64,000 nucleotides of DNA, taken from contig CACECO010000001.1 of the NCBI GenBank assembly GCA_902558075.1, positions 156,751 to 220,750 of the forward strand, given 5' to 3'. This document shows, one piece after another, positions 12,463 to 19,646 of this stretch. Made by a program: the position numbers and the translations under genes. Below the pieces are notes generated by a model that saw only the letters and a program-made list of their open reading frames with translations, was not told the DNA's origin and made no database searches. This DNA comes from an uncultured Litorivicinus sp. Its GTDB lineage: Bacteria > Pseudomonadota > Gammaproteobacteria > Pseudomonadales > Litorivicinaceae. How positions within the stretch are numbered: the first letter of the stretch is position 1; each line of letters begins with the position of its first letter.

Positions 12463-13424
12463 GCGCCGATCAGCCAATTGGCTGCCCAATGATATAGCGG
12501 GATACCGAAAATAATATTAAATGGGAACGTCAGACCAAGCGATAGCCCGAGGTACAAGCTTGGATTGGATTCTGGTAACGCGTGCTGTAAAACAGCAGGG
12601 ACAGCTATATAGGAGGCCGATCCTGCAAGGACGGCCAACAGGGTTGCATTGGCGACTGACAGACCACCCACCCATGCCAGCGTCAATGCGATTGAGCCGT
12701 GCGTCAGGGGCGCAATCACTCCATAGACTGCCAATCGCTTCGGCACACCACTCAAGTCAGCGAGTCGTTTGGCAGTAGCTACGCCCATATCAAGCAAGAA
12801 AAACGCGAGCATGCCTTTAAAGATCATGCCGGTAAATGGATCCATAATCATTTTACCGGTCACCCCAGTGATCATCCCGATGATCATCGCGCCCAACAGT
12901 AGAATCTGGGCACCCTCAGTGAACGACTCCCTCATCACAGCCACGAAACCTTGATGCTCCCGACGCTCCTCTTGCGTTCGGTAAAGATTCGCCATTACGA
13001 TCGCGAAGAGAATCGCCGGCGATTCCATTAACGCCATGGCAGCAGCCATGTGACCACCGTACTCGAGACCATTAGTTTCTAAAAATTGCGTTGCCGTGAT
13101 GAACGTAACCGCAGAAACAGAACCGTAAGTCGCCGAAATCGCCAGCGCATCCAACGGATCAATCATATTCTCTAGCACAATAAAGCTTACCAGTGGGATG
13201 ACTAGAGCGAGACCAGTCGCAAACACAAGATCTCTCAGAATTGCCGAGTTAAAACCACTTTCTGCAAGAGAAAACCCACCCTTGAGTCCGAGCGCCATCA
13301 ATAAGTAGAGCGATAAGAAGCGAGCGATCGCACCAGGGATTTCCAGATTGGAGCGCACAAGACCAGCAAATAAACCGAGTACGAAAAAGAGAACACTCGG
13401 ATCGAGGAGAGGGCTCGACCCCAT
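12459..13424 (-). CDS. SbtA-like sodium-dependent bicarbonate transport family permease
   Basis: This 321-residue integral membrane protein (about ten predicted helices) resembles the DUF897/SbtA family of sodium-dependent bicarbonate permeases, with the family-like stretches LMALGLKGGFSLAE, ATYGSVSAVTFI and GSASYIAVPA. Its start overlaps the fur stop (TAATG), so it is translated as part of a fur operon. Bicarbonate uptake would feed anaplerotic carboxylation in a light-using heterotroph, but the substrate is inferred from family only. The protein is slightly shorter than cyanobacterial SbtA, and no SbtB-like PII partner lies next to it. Confidence 0.8.
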   Translation of the reverse strand: MGSSPLLDPSVLFFVLGLFAGLVRSNLEIPGAIARFLSLYLLMALGLKGGFSLAESGFNSAILRDLVFATGLALVIPLVSFIVLENMIDPLDALAISATYGSVSAVTFITATQFLETNGLEYGGHMAAAMALMESPAILFAIVMANLYRTQEERREHQGFVAVMRESFTEGAQILLLGAMIIGMITGVTGKMIMDPFTGMIFKGMLAFFLLDMGVATAKRLADLSGVPKRLAVYGVIAPLTHGSIALTLAWVGGLSVANATLLAVLAGSASYIAVPAVLQHALPESNPSLYLGLSLGLTFPFNIIFGIPLYHWAANWLIGA

Positions 13425-13849
13425 TACTTTTTCACACAGCAGTCATAACAAGTGACATAAATTACATGCGTGTGGTCAACAATTTCGCATCCATGGTCTT
13501 TAGCAATTTTCTCCTGCAGGGCTTCAATTTCAGGACTCACGTACTCAATAACCTGATGGCATTGAACACAGACCATATGGTCGTGGTGATCGTCGGGTTT
13601 TAATTCAAACACACTGGTCGTGGCGTCAAACTGATGACGCTCCACTAGTCCGGCTTCTTGAAATTGCGTCAGTACTCGATAAATCGTCGCGAGATTCACA
13701 TCAATGCCAGACTCATGCAGTTTCCGATAGACCACCTCCGCCGACATATGCTCTCCTTCATTGGCAAGCAATAGCTGTAAGACATGAATCCGCGGAAGCG
13801 TCGCTTTTAGTCCTGCTTTTTTTAATTCATCAGTTTCGTATTGCATCAT
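13424..13849 (-). CDS. fur: Ferric uptake regulator Fur
   Basis: The protein is about 141 residues with the Fur winged helix (KKAGLKATLPRIHVLQLL) and the metal-binding hinge DDHHDHMVCVQC, including the HHDH cluster and CxxC, plus a second CxxC (CYDCC) near the end. Fur represses iron-uptake genes when loaded with iron. TTG-ATG-ATG codons stand in a row at the start; I take the ATG at 13849. It is divergent from bamE and overlaps the bicarbonate-permease-like gene downstream, an unusual partner for fur. No clear Fur box was found in the 60-base gap before it. Confidence 0.95.
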   Translation of the reverse strand: MMQYETDELKKAGLKATLPRIHVLQLLLANEGEHMSAEVVYRKLHESGIDVNLATIYRVLTQFQEAGLVERHQFDATTSVFELKPDDHHDHMVCVQCHQVIEYVSPEIEALQEKIAKDHGCEIVDHTHVIYVTCYDCCVKK

Positions 13850-13911
13850 CAATGGACTCGTCGGCTAGGCATCTTTATTATTCTGCCAAGAATTCTCTCA
13901 GGAAGATATCG

Positions 13912-14307
13912 ATGCGACTGATTTCCACTCTCGTTCTGATTACCACCATCGTACTCACTGGCTGCAGTTTCCCTGGTGTCCACAAAAATCCTGTGAAACA
14001 AGGTAATCAACTCATCCCAGAGCGTGTCGAGCGGTTGGAAGTAGGAATGTCAAGAGATCAAGTCCAGTTCCTGCTTGGGTCACCAATCACTGTGAATACG
14101 TTCAATCCCAACCGCTGGATTTATTTGGAGCGAATCGATTTTGATGGCGAAGTTCAACAAAATACCTATCTGATTGTGAACTTTACGAACGATCAAGTTT
14201 CTGAGATTCAGCGCGAGTCCGGCGGCTCTCCTTCGGATCCGCTATTAAAGATCGATACAACTCCACCCGATCGCCCGGATGAAGGATCGTGGTGGTGGCC
14301 GTTTTGA
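13912..14307 (+). CDS. bamE: Outer membrane assembly lipoprotein BamE (SmpA/OmlA)
   Basis: BamE is a small lipoprotein subunit of the beta-barrel assembly machine. From the ATG at 13912, which follows an AGGAAGA ribosome-binding site, it has a short signal peptide ending in the lipobox LTGC and then the SmpA/OmlA core (VERLEVGMSRDQVQFLLGSP, with NPNRWIYL). The frame is open back to 13852 without a useful start. The last 41 residues, ending DEGSWWWPF, are encoded opposite the conserved part of rnfH: the two genes overlap tail to tail by 125 bases. Confidence 0.92.
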   Translation: MRLISTLVLITTIVLTGCSFPGVHKNPVKQGNQLIPERVERLEVGMSRDQVQFLLGSPITVNTFNPNRWIYLERIDFDGEVQQNTYLIVNFTNDQVSEIQRESGGSPSDPLLKIDTTPPDRPDEGSWWWPF

Positions 14308-14473
14308 TACGGACGCCAAAGACCCCCATCGGAGTTGTTGCAAGATCGATTTCTGGGAATTCGGCCGCTAAACCAGACAGATCTGCGGCCTGATATACAG
14401 TTGTTCCTTCGGGCACATCCAAGTCAACTAAGTATTGTTGATCGGGCTTTGCGTAAACGACCTGAACTTTCAA
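14183..14473 (-). CDS. rnfH: RnfH family protein (RatB)
   Basis: This 96-residue beta-grasp protein of the RnfH/UPF0125 family shows MKVQVVYAKPDQQYLVDLDV, GVFGVRIK and the ending GDRVELYRSLIADPKESRR, all typical. The exact role of RnfH is not settled; it is usually found with ratA and smpB, as here. It follows ratA by 3 bases. About 40% of its codons are antisense to the 3' end of bamE. Confidence 0.9.
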   Translation of the reverse strand: MKVQVVYAKPDQQYLVDLDVPEGTTVYQAADLSGLAAEFPEIDLATTPMGVFGVRIKTATTTILHPGDRVELYRSLIADPKESRRTRAESQKLDRS

Positions 14474-14476
14474 AAC

Positions 14477-14911
14477 CTACCGACCATATAACTGATCTGC
14501 ACGATCACAAAACGCATCAACAAGGCTTCCAGCGATTTGCGAAAACACAGCGCCGATTGCCATGGCGATTAGTTTACCCGCAAATTCAAATTCAAGATCG
14601 AGGCTCACGCGACAGCAGTCCTCGCCAACTGACTCAAAACGCCAACGTCCTGATAACGATTTAAAGGGTCCATTCACCAAAGATAAATCGATCTGTTCCG
14701 GTGGCGTTAAATTATTTTTCGTCGTAAACGCTTGCCGAATACTACCTTTTTGAATCAATAGCTCTCCGATAATGACTGTGTCAGATGAATCGATGACCCG
14801 TGCAGCACCGCACCAGGGTAAAAATTCGGGATAGCACGCAAAGTCGTTGACCAGTTCAAACATTTGCTCTGGAGTGTGAGACACTAGTGCGGATCTTGTG
14901 ATTTTCGGCAT
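14477..14911 (-). CDS. ratA: RatA-type START/coenzyme Q-binding family protein
   Basis: The 144-residue protein of the polyketide-cyclase/START fold has the RatA/Coq10 pattern: [18 protein letters not shown] at the start, [13 protein letters not shown], and a C-terminal amphipathic helix. The E. coli member was described as a ribosome-association toxin, and homologues (Coq10) bind ubiquinone; which applies here is not known. The frame is open to 15064, into the smpB gene, but the ATG at 14911 matches family length. It is divergent from smpB and followed by rnfH, the standard order. Confidence 0.92.
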   Translation of the reverse strand: MPKITRSALVSHTPEQMFELVNDFACYPEFLPWCGAARVIDSSDTVIIGELLIQKGSIRQAFTTKNNLTPPEQIDLSLVNGPFKSLSGRWRFESVGEDCCRVSLDLEFEFAGKLIAMAIGAVFSQIAGSLVDAFCDRADQLYGR

Positions 14912-14965
14912 CAATTCCTCAATCGCTGTTTGAAAAAACGGAAAATATACGTAAAGTCGCCCGCC

Positions 14966-15442
14966 ATGGCCAAAAAATCGAACAGTAATAGCAATCAAAT
15001 CGCTCAAAATAAACGCGCCCGTTTTGATTATCACATCGACGAAACATTCGAGGCCGGCATGCAACTCAACGGTTGGGAAGTGAAATCGATCCGTGCTGGG
15101 AAGGCCAACTTAAGCGATACCTACGTGATCATTCGTAACGGCGAGGCCTACCTTTTAAATTCACAAATCACGCCGTTGGATACTGCGTCAACACACGTGA
15201 TCGCGGATCCGACGCGCACGCGAAAACTGCTTCTCCACAAAAAAGAACTCGCAACGATTCACGGCGCCTTAAGCCAAAAAGGGCATGCATGTGTTCCACT
15301 CGAAATGTACTGGAAAGGTCCGCTAGTCAAAATCAAAATTGGACTGGCCCGTGGGAAGAAACAACACGATAAACGCGATACCATCCGTGATCGCGAGTGG
15401 AATATCGAGAAGCAGCGCGCTGTCCGTCACCGTGTTCGCTGA
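14966..15442 (+). CDS. smpB: SsrA-binding protein SmpB
   Basis: SmpB brings tmRNA to stalled ribosomes in trans-translation. The 158-residue protein carries the OB-fold core ([35 protein letters not shown]) and the positively charged tail ([16 protein letters not shown]). The ATG at 14966 is preferred over the open frame from 14930. Its RNA partner, ssrA, lies about 630 bases downstream on the same strand with one gene between them. The stop overlaps the next gene as TGATG. Confidence 0.97.
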   Translation: MAKKSNSNSNQIAQNKRARFDYHIDETFEAGMQLNGWEVKSIRAGKANLSDTYVIIRNGEAYLLNSQITPLDTASTHVIADPTRTRKLLLHKKELATIHGALSQKGHACVPLEMYWKGPLVKIKIGLARGKKQHDKRDTIRDREWNIEKQRAVRHRVR

Positions 15443-16053
15443 TGTCTGAATTGGATTGGATTAAACTGGCTTTTCTGTGCCTAGCTGGAGCCGCTTCTCC
15501 CGGCTTATCGTGGCTACTCATCTTGTCGATGTCGGCCTCTCGAGGGACGGCCGTTGGTATCAGCGGTGCGCTTGGGCATGGCCTTGGTATCATGGTGTTC
15601 GGACTGACAACAGTCTTTGGTCTCTCTGCTTTGCTAATCGCTCTACCGGAACTCACAGCCGCTTTGACCTTCCTCGGAATCGCACTTCTGGTTTATTTCG
15701 GATATCAGTTGGTCATCGCGGGTGACATGCCCCTTCCTGGCAAACTGACGACCAAGAGTGGCTTTATCGCGGGCTTTTCGATTGCGATCGTGAACCCGAA
15801 AGTCCTGATATTTTTCTTAGCTGTTTTCGGGCCTTTCGTCGATCCTCAGCACACACTGTACACCCGGCTCACTATGGGAGCGTTAGCCGGAGGTATTGAT
15901 GCGACGGTCTATGTTGGTGTAGCGCTCTCGGGTACGATACTGAAGCAACGACTCGAAAGCGGGCGTATCCAGCTCGTCAATCGACTGATTGGCATCCTAT
16001 TAATTGCTTCTGGTGTTTGGATTTTCATTCAAGAGATTTCAAATTTTCTCTAA
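15442..16053 (+). CDS. LysE family exporter (amino-acid/metabolite efflux)
   Basis: This 203-residue membrane protein of about six helices belongs to the LysE/RhtB translocator family: start LDWIKLAFLCLAGAASPGLS with the conserved Pro-Gly, and the central GFIAGFSIAIVNPKVLIFFLAVF stretch with the NPK motif. Such proteins export amino acids or related compounds; the substrate cannot be told from sequence. Its ATG overlaps the smpB stop (TGATG), so translation is coupled, and it ends just 21 bases before tmRNA, whose promoter lies over its last codons. Confidence 0.85.
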   Translation: MSELDWIKLAFLCLAGAASPGLSWLLILSMSASRGTAVGISGALGHGLGIMVFGLTTVFGLSALLIALPELTAALTFLGIALLVYFGYQLVIAGDMPLPGKLTTKSGFIAGFSIAIVNPKVLIFFLAVFGPFVDPQHTLYTRLTMGALAGGIDATVYVGVALSGTILKQRLESGRIQLVNRLIGILLIASGVWIFIQEISNFL

Positions 16054-16065
16054 ATAGCCGATAAT
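16037..16065 (+). promoter_or_regulatory. Candidate promoter of tmRNA
   Basis: A GATAAT -10 box at 16060-16065 lies about 10 bases before the mature tmRNA 5' end, with a weak TTTCAA -35 box 17 bases upstream. It overlaps the 3' end of the LysE-type gene. Confidence 0.4.
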
Positions 16066-16074
16066 TGAAAATAT

Positions 16075-16433
16075 GGGGACGATATGGATTCGACGCCGGT
16101 TACAAAACCAAATGTGCATGCCGAGTAGTTCTACAGTGCTCGTAAACCCAACTGTGGACTCGTTAGCTATAACTGCCAACGACGAAAACTACGCTCTAGC
16201 AGCTTAAGCTAGACCCTGGGTGGGGATCGTCTCTGGTCTTCATCAACAGGGTTCGAAACAGAGACTCGCTTCAATGCTGTGTTCGGGGTTGAGAAGTTAA
16301 ACTTTTACTGAACTCGGAAAGGTTATCCCTGTGCGTTGGGAGATCCCGACTTAAATTGAAAAACGCGACTAAGCATGTAGAGCGTTTGATAGCGGACTGA
16401 CGGACGCGGGTTCAAATCCCGCCGTCTCCACCA
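16075..16433 (+). ncRNA. ssrA: Transfer-messenger RNA (tmRNA, ssrA)
   Basis: This is a one-piece tmRNA of 359 nt. The 5' end GGGGACGATATGGATTCGAC and the 3' end with the T-loop TTCAAATCC and GTCTCC-A-CCA form the tRNA-like acceptor (GGGGAC pairs with GTCTCC, one G-U). The reading frame at 16175-16207 begins with a GCC resume codon and gives the tag ANDENYALAA, the gammaproteobacterial form. Together with SmpB it rescues stalled ribosomes and tags nascent chains for proteolysis. The CCA end is the left border of an accessory island, a common integration site. Confidence 0.97.
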
Positions 16434-16439
16434 TATTCT

Positions 16440-16464
16440 AATATTGAGTAGAAAGTTCAATATT
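16440..16464 (+). terminator. Possible tmRNA terminator hairpin
   Basis: Six bases after the CCA end, AATATTGA and TCAATATT form an 8-bp stem with a 9-base loop, followed by a short TTC run. The stem is A+T-rich and the T-tract poor, so its strength as a terminator is uncertain. Confidence 0.4.
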
Positions 16465-16496
16465 TTCAATATCTTATGAAACCCGCAAATTCCATT

Positions 16497-16518
16497 GTAT
16501 GGAGTTTGTATGGAGTTT
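16497..16518 (+). repeat. Tandem 11-base direct repeat beside tmRNA
   Basis: The unit GTATGGAGTTT occurs twice in direct succession and begins a third time (GTA). It is in the first non-coding stretch of the island, 60 bases from the tmRNA 3' end, where recombinase arm-type sites would be expected. The function is unknown. Confidence 0.6.
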
Positions 16519-16540
16519 GTAACTCATTAATTACTTCCTT

Positions 16541-16620
16541 AACCCACCCCTCTGCAAGGGCCACCCAGAGGGTGTCCGGGTACTTTTAGGCAAGGCAGCA
16601 AACATTTTTGTATTCTAGCC
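16541..16620 (+). repeat. Island intergenic repeat, copy 1
   Basis: This roughly 80-base non-coding segment shares an ordered series of blocks with 17703-17785: CCACCCCT, AGGGCCACC, GTCCGG, TAC, GCAAG and ATTTTT. GGCCACCC and GGGTGTCC within it can form a hairpin with one mismatch. It lies just upstream of the small gene at 16645. It could be a regulatory or replication site of the element; this is inference. Confidence 0.55.
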
Positions 16621-16644
16621 GGGAGGTATTTTGGGAGATTACAT

Positions 16645-17058
16645 ATGGATTACATTCTAGTCGCGTTAGTCGTGATAAATTTTTTATGCCTTTTAGTTTT
16701 ATGGCGAATTAAATCTTCCGCTGGAGACGATCAACGGTGGGAATTGATTGTTCAAATACTCATGGACATTAGACACCAAACGGAAATCGATGGAGCCCAA
16801 CTACGTAGCCGAGAGGATCTAAGTAAAGTTGTTGAAAGCGCCCGCTTGATTCAGGATTCTGCTTTCAAAATCGAACTCGCAACCGCAACAGCGCAGGGTA
16901 AACTTGACTCAATTTACCGAATATTGAGTGAAATTAAAGGTCTTGTCACTTCTATTGTAAAAACATTAGAAAGGGACGACACACATCCCATCCAAATAGC
17001 TTTGTGGCAGATAGATAATGCCCTAAGGAGCATAGACAGCAACACGAGGGGTGACTGA
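16645..17058 (+). CDS. Hypothetical membrane-anchored coiled-coil protein
   Basis: I do not recognise this 137-residue protein. It starts with one membrane helix (MDYILVALVVINFLCLLVLW), after which the rest is charged, helical and without Cys, with heptad-like spacing through residues 35-115. The topology resembles small RmuC-like or phage-type anchored proteins, but no family motif is visible. The start has a GGGAG sequence about 8 bases ahead. It is the first gene of the tmRNA island and follows the first copy of the intergenic repeat. Confidence 0.55.
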   Translation: MDYILVALVVINFLCLLVLWRIKSSAGDDQRWELIVQILMDIRHQTEIDGAQLRSREDLSKVVESARLIQDSAFKIELATATAQGKLDSIYRILSEIKGLVTSIVKTLERDDTHPIQIALWQIDNALRSIDSNTRGD

Positions 17059-17104
17059 TTTTTCTCGTACCTTTAACGAATGTAGGTTTCCAGAGGTAAT
17101 AGAC

Positions 17105-17176
17105 ATGAGTGGAAATAGCGTGAATACAATTCTTACACTCGCTTTGTTGTTTTTGAGCTCAACTGCGAACACATGA
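17105..17176 (+). CDS. Possible 23-residue signal-peptide-like ORF or remnant
   Basis: A 23-codon frame starts with ATG after AGAGGT and encodes a hydrophobic stretch (ILTLALLFLSSTAN) that looks like a signal peptide cut short by TGA. It may be the 5' end of a decayed exported-protein gene rather than a working peptide. Confidence 0.25.
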   Translation: MSGNSVNTILTLALLFLSSTANT

Positions 17177-17245
17177 TTCCTCGACGATATCATAGAGAGA
17201 GGATGATGATTTCATTGTCGAAGCCGTTGAGACCGGGGGAGCTAG

Positions 17246-17620
17246 ATGGATAAGTTATCACGAGCATTTGCGGCAGTGATCGGTCTGGCGTTCCCTTTGA
17301 TGGCTAGTGCTCAAGTCTTTTTCTGCCAAATGACTGAGTTTGTCATGATCGATACCGATGGTTCTAACAAGCTCACCAACCAACGATTTATTATGAAAGT
17401 TCTGCCAAATGCAGTTTCATTTAAATCGGATGGTTACTTCCAAAATACCCGCGCCTCTGTTGATCTTTGGCGTGGATATGGCGAGTGGTCAGCTACCACA
17501 GTTAATGCCTTGACATATGTTGATTCGGTTTATCGATTTGGTGATGGGATTTTGAATGTCTCGGCGGTTTTTCAGAAGCAGATAACGTCGATCAGAGCTG
17601 AGTGTGAAGAGGATCAGTAA
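17246..17620 (+). CDS. Hypothetical exported protein
   Basis: This 124-residue protein of unknown family has a clear Sec signal peptide (RAFAAVIGLAFPLMASA, cleavage before QVF), so it is periplasmic or secreted. The mature part of about 100 residues is beta-rich in look, with two Cys (FFCQM near the start and AECEED near the end) that could pair. No repeats or catalytic motifs are seen. It stands alone on the plus strand between the two copies of the intergenic repeat. Confidence 0.5.
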   Translation: MDKLSRAFAAVIGLAFPLMASAQVFFCQMTEFVMIDTDGSNKLTNQRFIMKVLPNAVSFKSDGYFQNTRASVDLWRGYGEWSATTVNALTYVDSVYRFGDGILNVSAVFQKQITSIRAECEEDQ

Positions 17621-17702
17621 GTCCCTAAGTAAGGCCCCGACGGCTTCTCCCATCACGTTGCCCCAATGGACAGCGCGACCTATGTTTACGGAAACTAAAA
17701 TA

Positions 17703-17785
17703 ACTACCCCACCCCTACGCTAGGGCCACCGGGGGGGGTCCGGATACATGTAAGCAAGTCCAACCAATTTTTCTATTTTTGCAAT
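17703..17785 (+). repeat. Island intergenic repeat, copy 2
   Basis: This is the diverged second copy of the element at 16541, in the same orientation, with the same order of blocks (CCACCCCT, AGGGCCACC, GTCCGG, TAC, AAGCAAG, ATTTTT). It lies between two genes that converge on it. The conserved spacing over about 75 bases argues against chance. Confidence 0.55.
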
Positions 17786-17812
17786 TGGGTTCTTGCTGAT
17801 GAAGACAGGGGG

Positions 17813-18046
17813 TCAGGAGTGTTGAAGATGCACACTATCGAAGAAGAGATCCGTTTTTCCATAACCGGATTGACTATCTAAAATTGATTGTGGGATGTCG
17901 ACAACGTTGCACTCGTCATCGTCGTACAAACTTTTGACGTGGGCTTTTGCAATCTCCGGATCGTCGGTCTCCACTTCCATCTCTTCTTCCAGAGCAATGT
18001 TGTGGTCTGAGAAATTCACGGTGTATTTAACGAGATATCGATCCAT
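17813..18046 (-). CDS. Hypothetical small acidic protein
   Basis: This 77-residue acidic cytosolic-looking protein has no signal or membrane helix. It starts MDRYLVKYTVNFSDHN and contains a run of Glu/Asp in the middle (EEEMEVETDDPE). I do not recognise a family. It lies 20 bases after the MORN-type gene on the same strand and may be its operon partner. Its small size keeps confidence modest. Confidence 0.45.
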   Translation of the reverse strand: MDRYLVKYTVNFSDHNIALEEEMEVETDDPEIAKAHVKSLYDDDECNVVDIPQSILDSQSGYGKTDLFFDSVHLQHS

Positions 18047-18066
18047 CAGCGAGTTTAAATTAGGAA

Positions 18067-18540
18067 TTAGTCACTAATCTTTTCACCGTTTTTGTATATG
18101 CCAGAATATTTGTTTCCATATACATCGTAATCCACGTAAGGACCTTCTCTTTTGCCGTCCTTGTATTCAACCCAGAACGATAACTCGCCATTGTCGCGAT
18201 ACTCCACCCAAAGACCTTCTTCTTTGCCGTCCTTGAATGCAACCTTCAAATAAACCTGTCCATTAGGATGATAGAACACCCAAGGCCCTTCTTCTTTGCC
18301 GTCCTTCCAAGCACCTTTTTTCTCTAACTGTCCTTTACGATGATGAAACGCCCAAGAGCCTTGTCGTTTACCGTCTTTTAAAAAGCCTTCTTGAAGTCCT
18401 GCTACCTCACCCGTAAAGGGAACATCAGTAAACTTTTTGTAAAAAAGACCCTCTCTTTCAACAAGATCACCCCATGTTTCACCAAGACTGGGGATCGACA
18501 GGGAAAGGAGGATGAGTAGAAGAGGGAACCTAAGGTGCAT
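18067..18540 (-). CDS. Exported MORN-variant (YwqK-like) repeat protein
   Basis: This 157-residue protein has a signal peptide (RFPLLLILLSLSIPSLG) and then tandem MORN-type repeats of about 23 residues built around KDGKxEGxWVxY and xNGxL. Such repeats form a beta-ladder and are common in the YwqK family and in surface proteins; no defined activity follows. The ATG at 18540 overlaps the stop of the Sel1 gene (TGATG), so the two exported repeat proteins are translationally coupled. The upstream GTG and TTG in frame look less likely. Confidence 0.7.
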   Translation of the reverse strand: MHLRFPLLLILLSLSIPSLGETWGDLVEREGLFYKKFTDVPFTGEVAGLQEGFLKDGKRQGSWAFHHRKGQLEKKGAWKDGKEEGPWVFYHPNGQVYLKVAFKDGKEEGLWVEYRDNGELSFWVEYKDGKREGPYVDYDVYGNKYSGIYKNGEKISD

Positions 18541-19340
18541 CAACACCCCTTGTAGTCCTTAGCGACACATTCACGGGCCAGCTGTTGTGCTTTGGAGATG
18601 TCTGCAGGCGTCATTCTTTCTGCGATTAGTTCTCTGTTGTAGGATGCGTTTTCGCCTCCTAATGATGCAGAGATGTTGAACCACATATGTGCATAGATAT
18701 TGTCTTGTAACACTCCCTTTCCCTTGCCAAACATCACCCCTAGGTTTGACTGCGCATCTGCATCCCCCTGTTCTGCCGAAAGGGTGTACCACTTCACTGC
18801 CGTCTTGTAGTCCTGTGGAACGCCATATCCATTTTCATGCTTCACCCCAAGATTATATTGCGCACCCGTATGCCCCTGTTCTGCCGCAAGGGTGTACCAC
18901 TTCACTGCCGTCTTGTCGTCCTGTGGAACGCCATATCCATTTTCATACATCACACCAAGATTATATTGCGCTCTGGCATGCTCCTGTTCTGCCGCAAGGG
19001 TGTACCACTTCACAGCTGTCTTGTAGTCCTGTGGAACGCCATATCCGTTGTCATACATCACCCCAAGATTATATTGCGCTTTAGCATCCCCCTGTTCTGC
19101 CGCAAGGGTTAACCACTTCGCAGCGGTCTTGTCGTTCTGTGGAACGCCATATCCATTGCGATACATCAATGCCAGATTATATTGCGCAACGGCACTCCCC
19201 TGTTCTGCGAGAGGTATCCATTCCTGCAGTGCAGTAGCAAAATCTCCGCTTTGTGCGGCGGTCAGTCCTTTCTGGAAATCCCCAGCAGAACTTGGCAAGG
19301 AGAGGGATAGGAGGATAAGGATTGATAACAGTTGTTTCAT
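18540..19340 (-). CDS. Exported Sel1-repeat (TPR-like) protein
   Basis: The 266-residue protein has a signal peptide ending SLPSSAG and then five tandem 36-residue Sel1 repeats of the type AQYNLGVMYENGYGVPQ... AVKWYTLAAEQG, followed by a degenerate repeat and a Cys-containing tail. Sel1 proteins are alpha-solenoid scaffolds for protein-protein contacts, often in the periplasm; the partner is unknown. Repeats 2 to 4 are nearly identical at DNA level with a 108-base period, a sign of recent repeat expansion. It is coupled to the MORN-type gene. Confidence 0.82.
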   Translation of the reverse strand: MKQLLSILILLSLSLPSSAGDFQKGLTAAQSGDFATALQEWIPLAEQGSAVAQYNLALMYRNGYGVPQNDKTAAKWLTLAAEQGDAKAQYNLGVMYDNGYGVPQDYKTAVKWYTLAAEQEHARAQYNLGVMYENGYGVPQDDKTAVKWYTLAAEQGHTGAQYNLGVKHENGYGVPQDYKTAVKWYTLSAEQGDADAQSNLGVMFGKGKGVLQDNIYAHMWFNISASLGGENASYNRELIAERMTPADISKAQQLARECVAKDYKGC

Positions 19341-19646
19341 ATCAATGTTTCTTTGATCTGGCAGATCTCAACCCGCTGATGTTTCTTGACGTAAAAGAGT
19401 ACATCAGAGGACTTTTCAAAGCGATATGCGTATATCGTAAATAGTCAATTACGGTACTTAAATAATTCTCAATATTAACAGCTACTTAAACCGGAAATCC
19501 CTTTTAAGATAAGGGCTTTTAGGTTAAACTATATCTATCTGGAATACCCATAAGCCTTTGGCTCCAAACGTACTTAGTACGCAGACAAACCCTCTAGGAA
19601 TTTCTTGCCAGCTGTCTGCATAAAATTATCTAAAGTAAAGAAGTCT
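19341..19646. other. Intergenic region with no gene seen
   Basis: A+T-rich divergent region between the Sel1 gene (minus) and the polymerase-like gene (plus). It must hold promoters for both, but I cannot pick convincing -35/-10 pairs. The frame of the polymerase-like gene is open back to a TTG at 19605. Confidence 0.5.
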
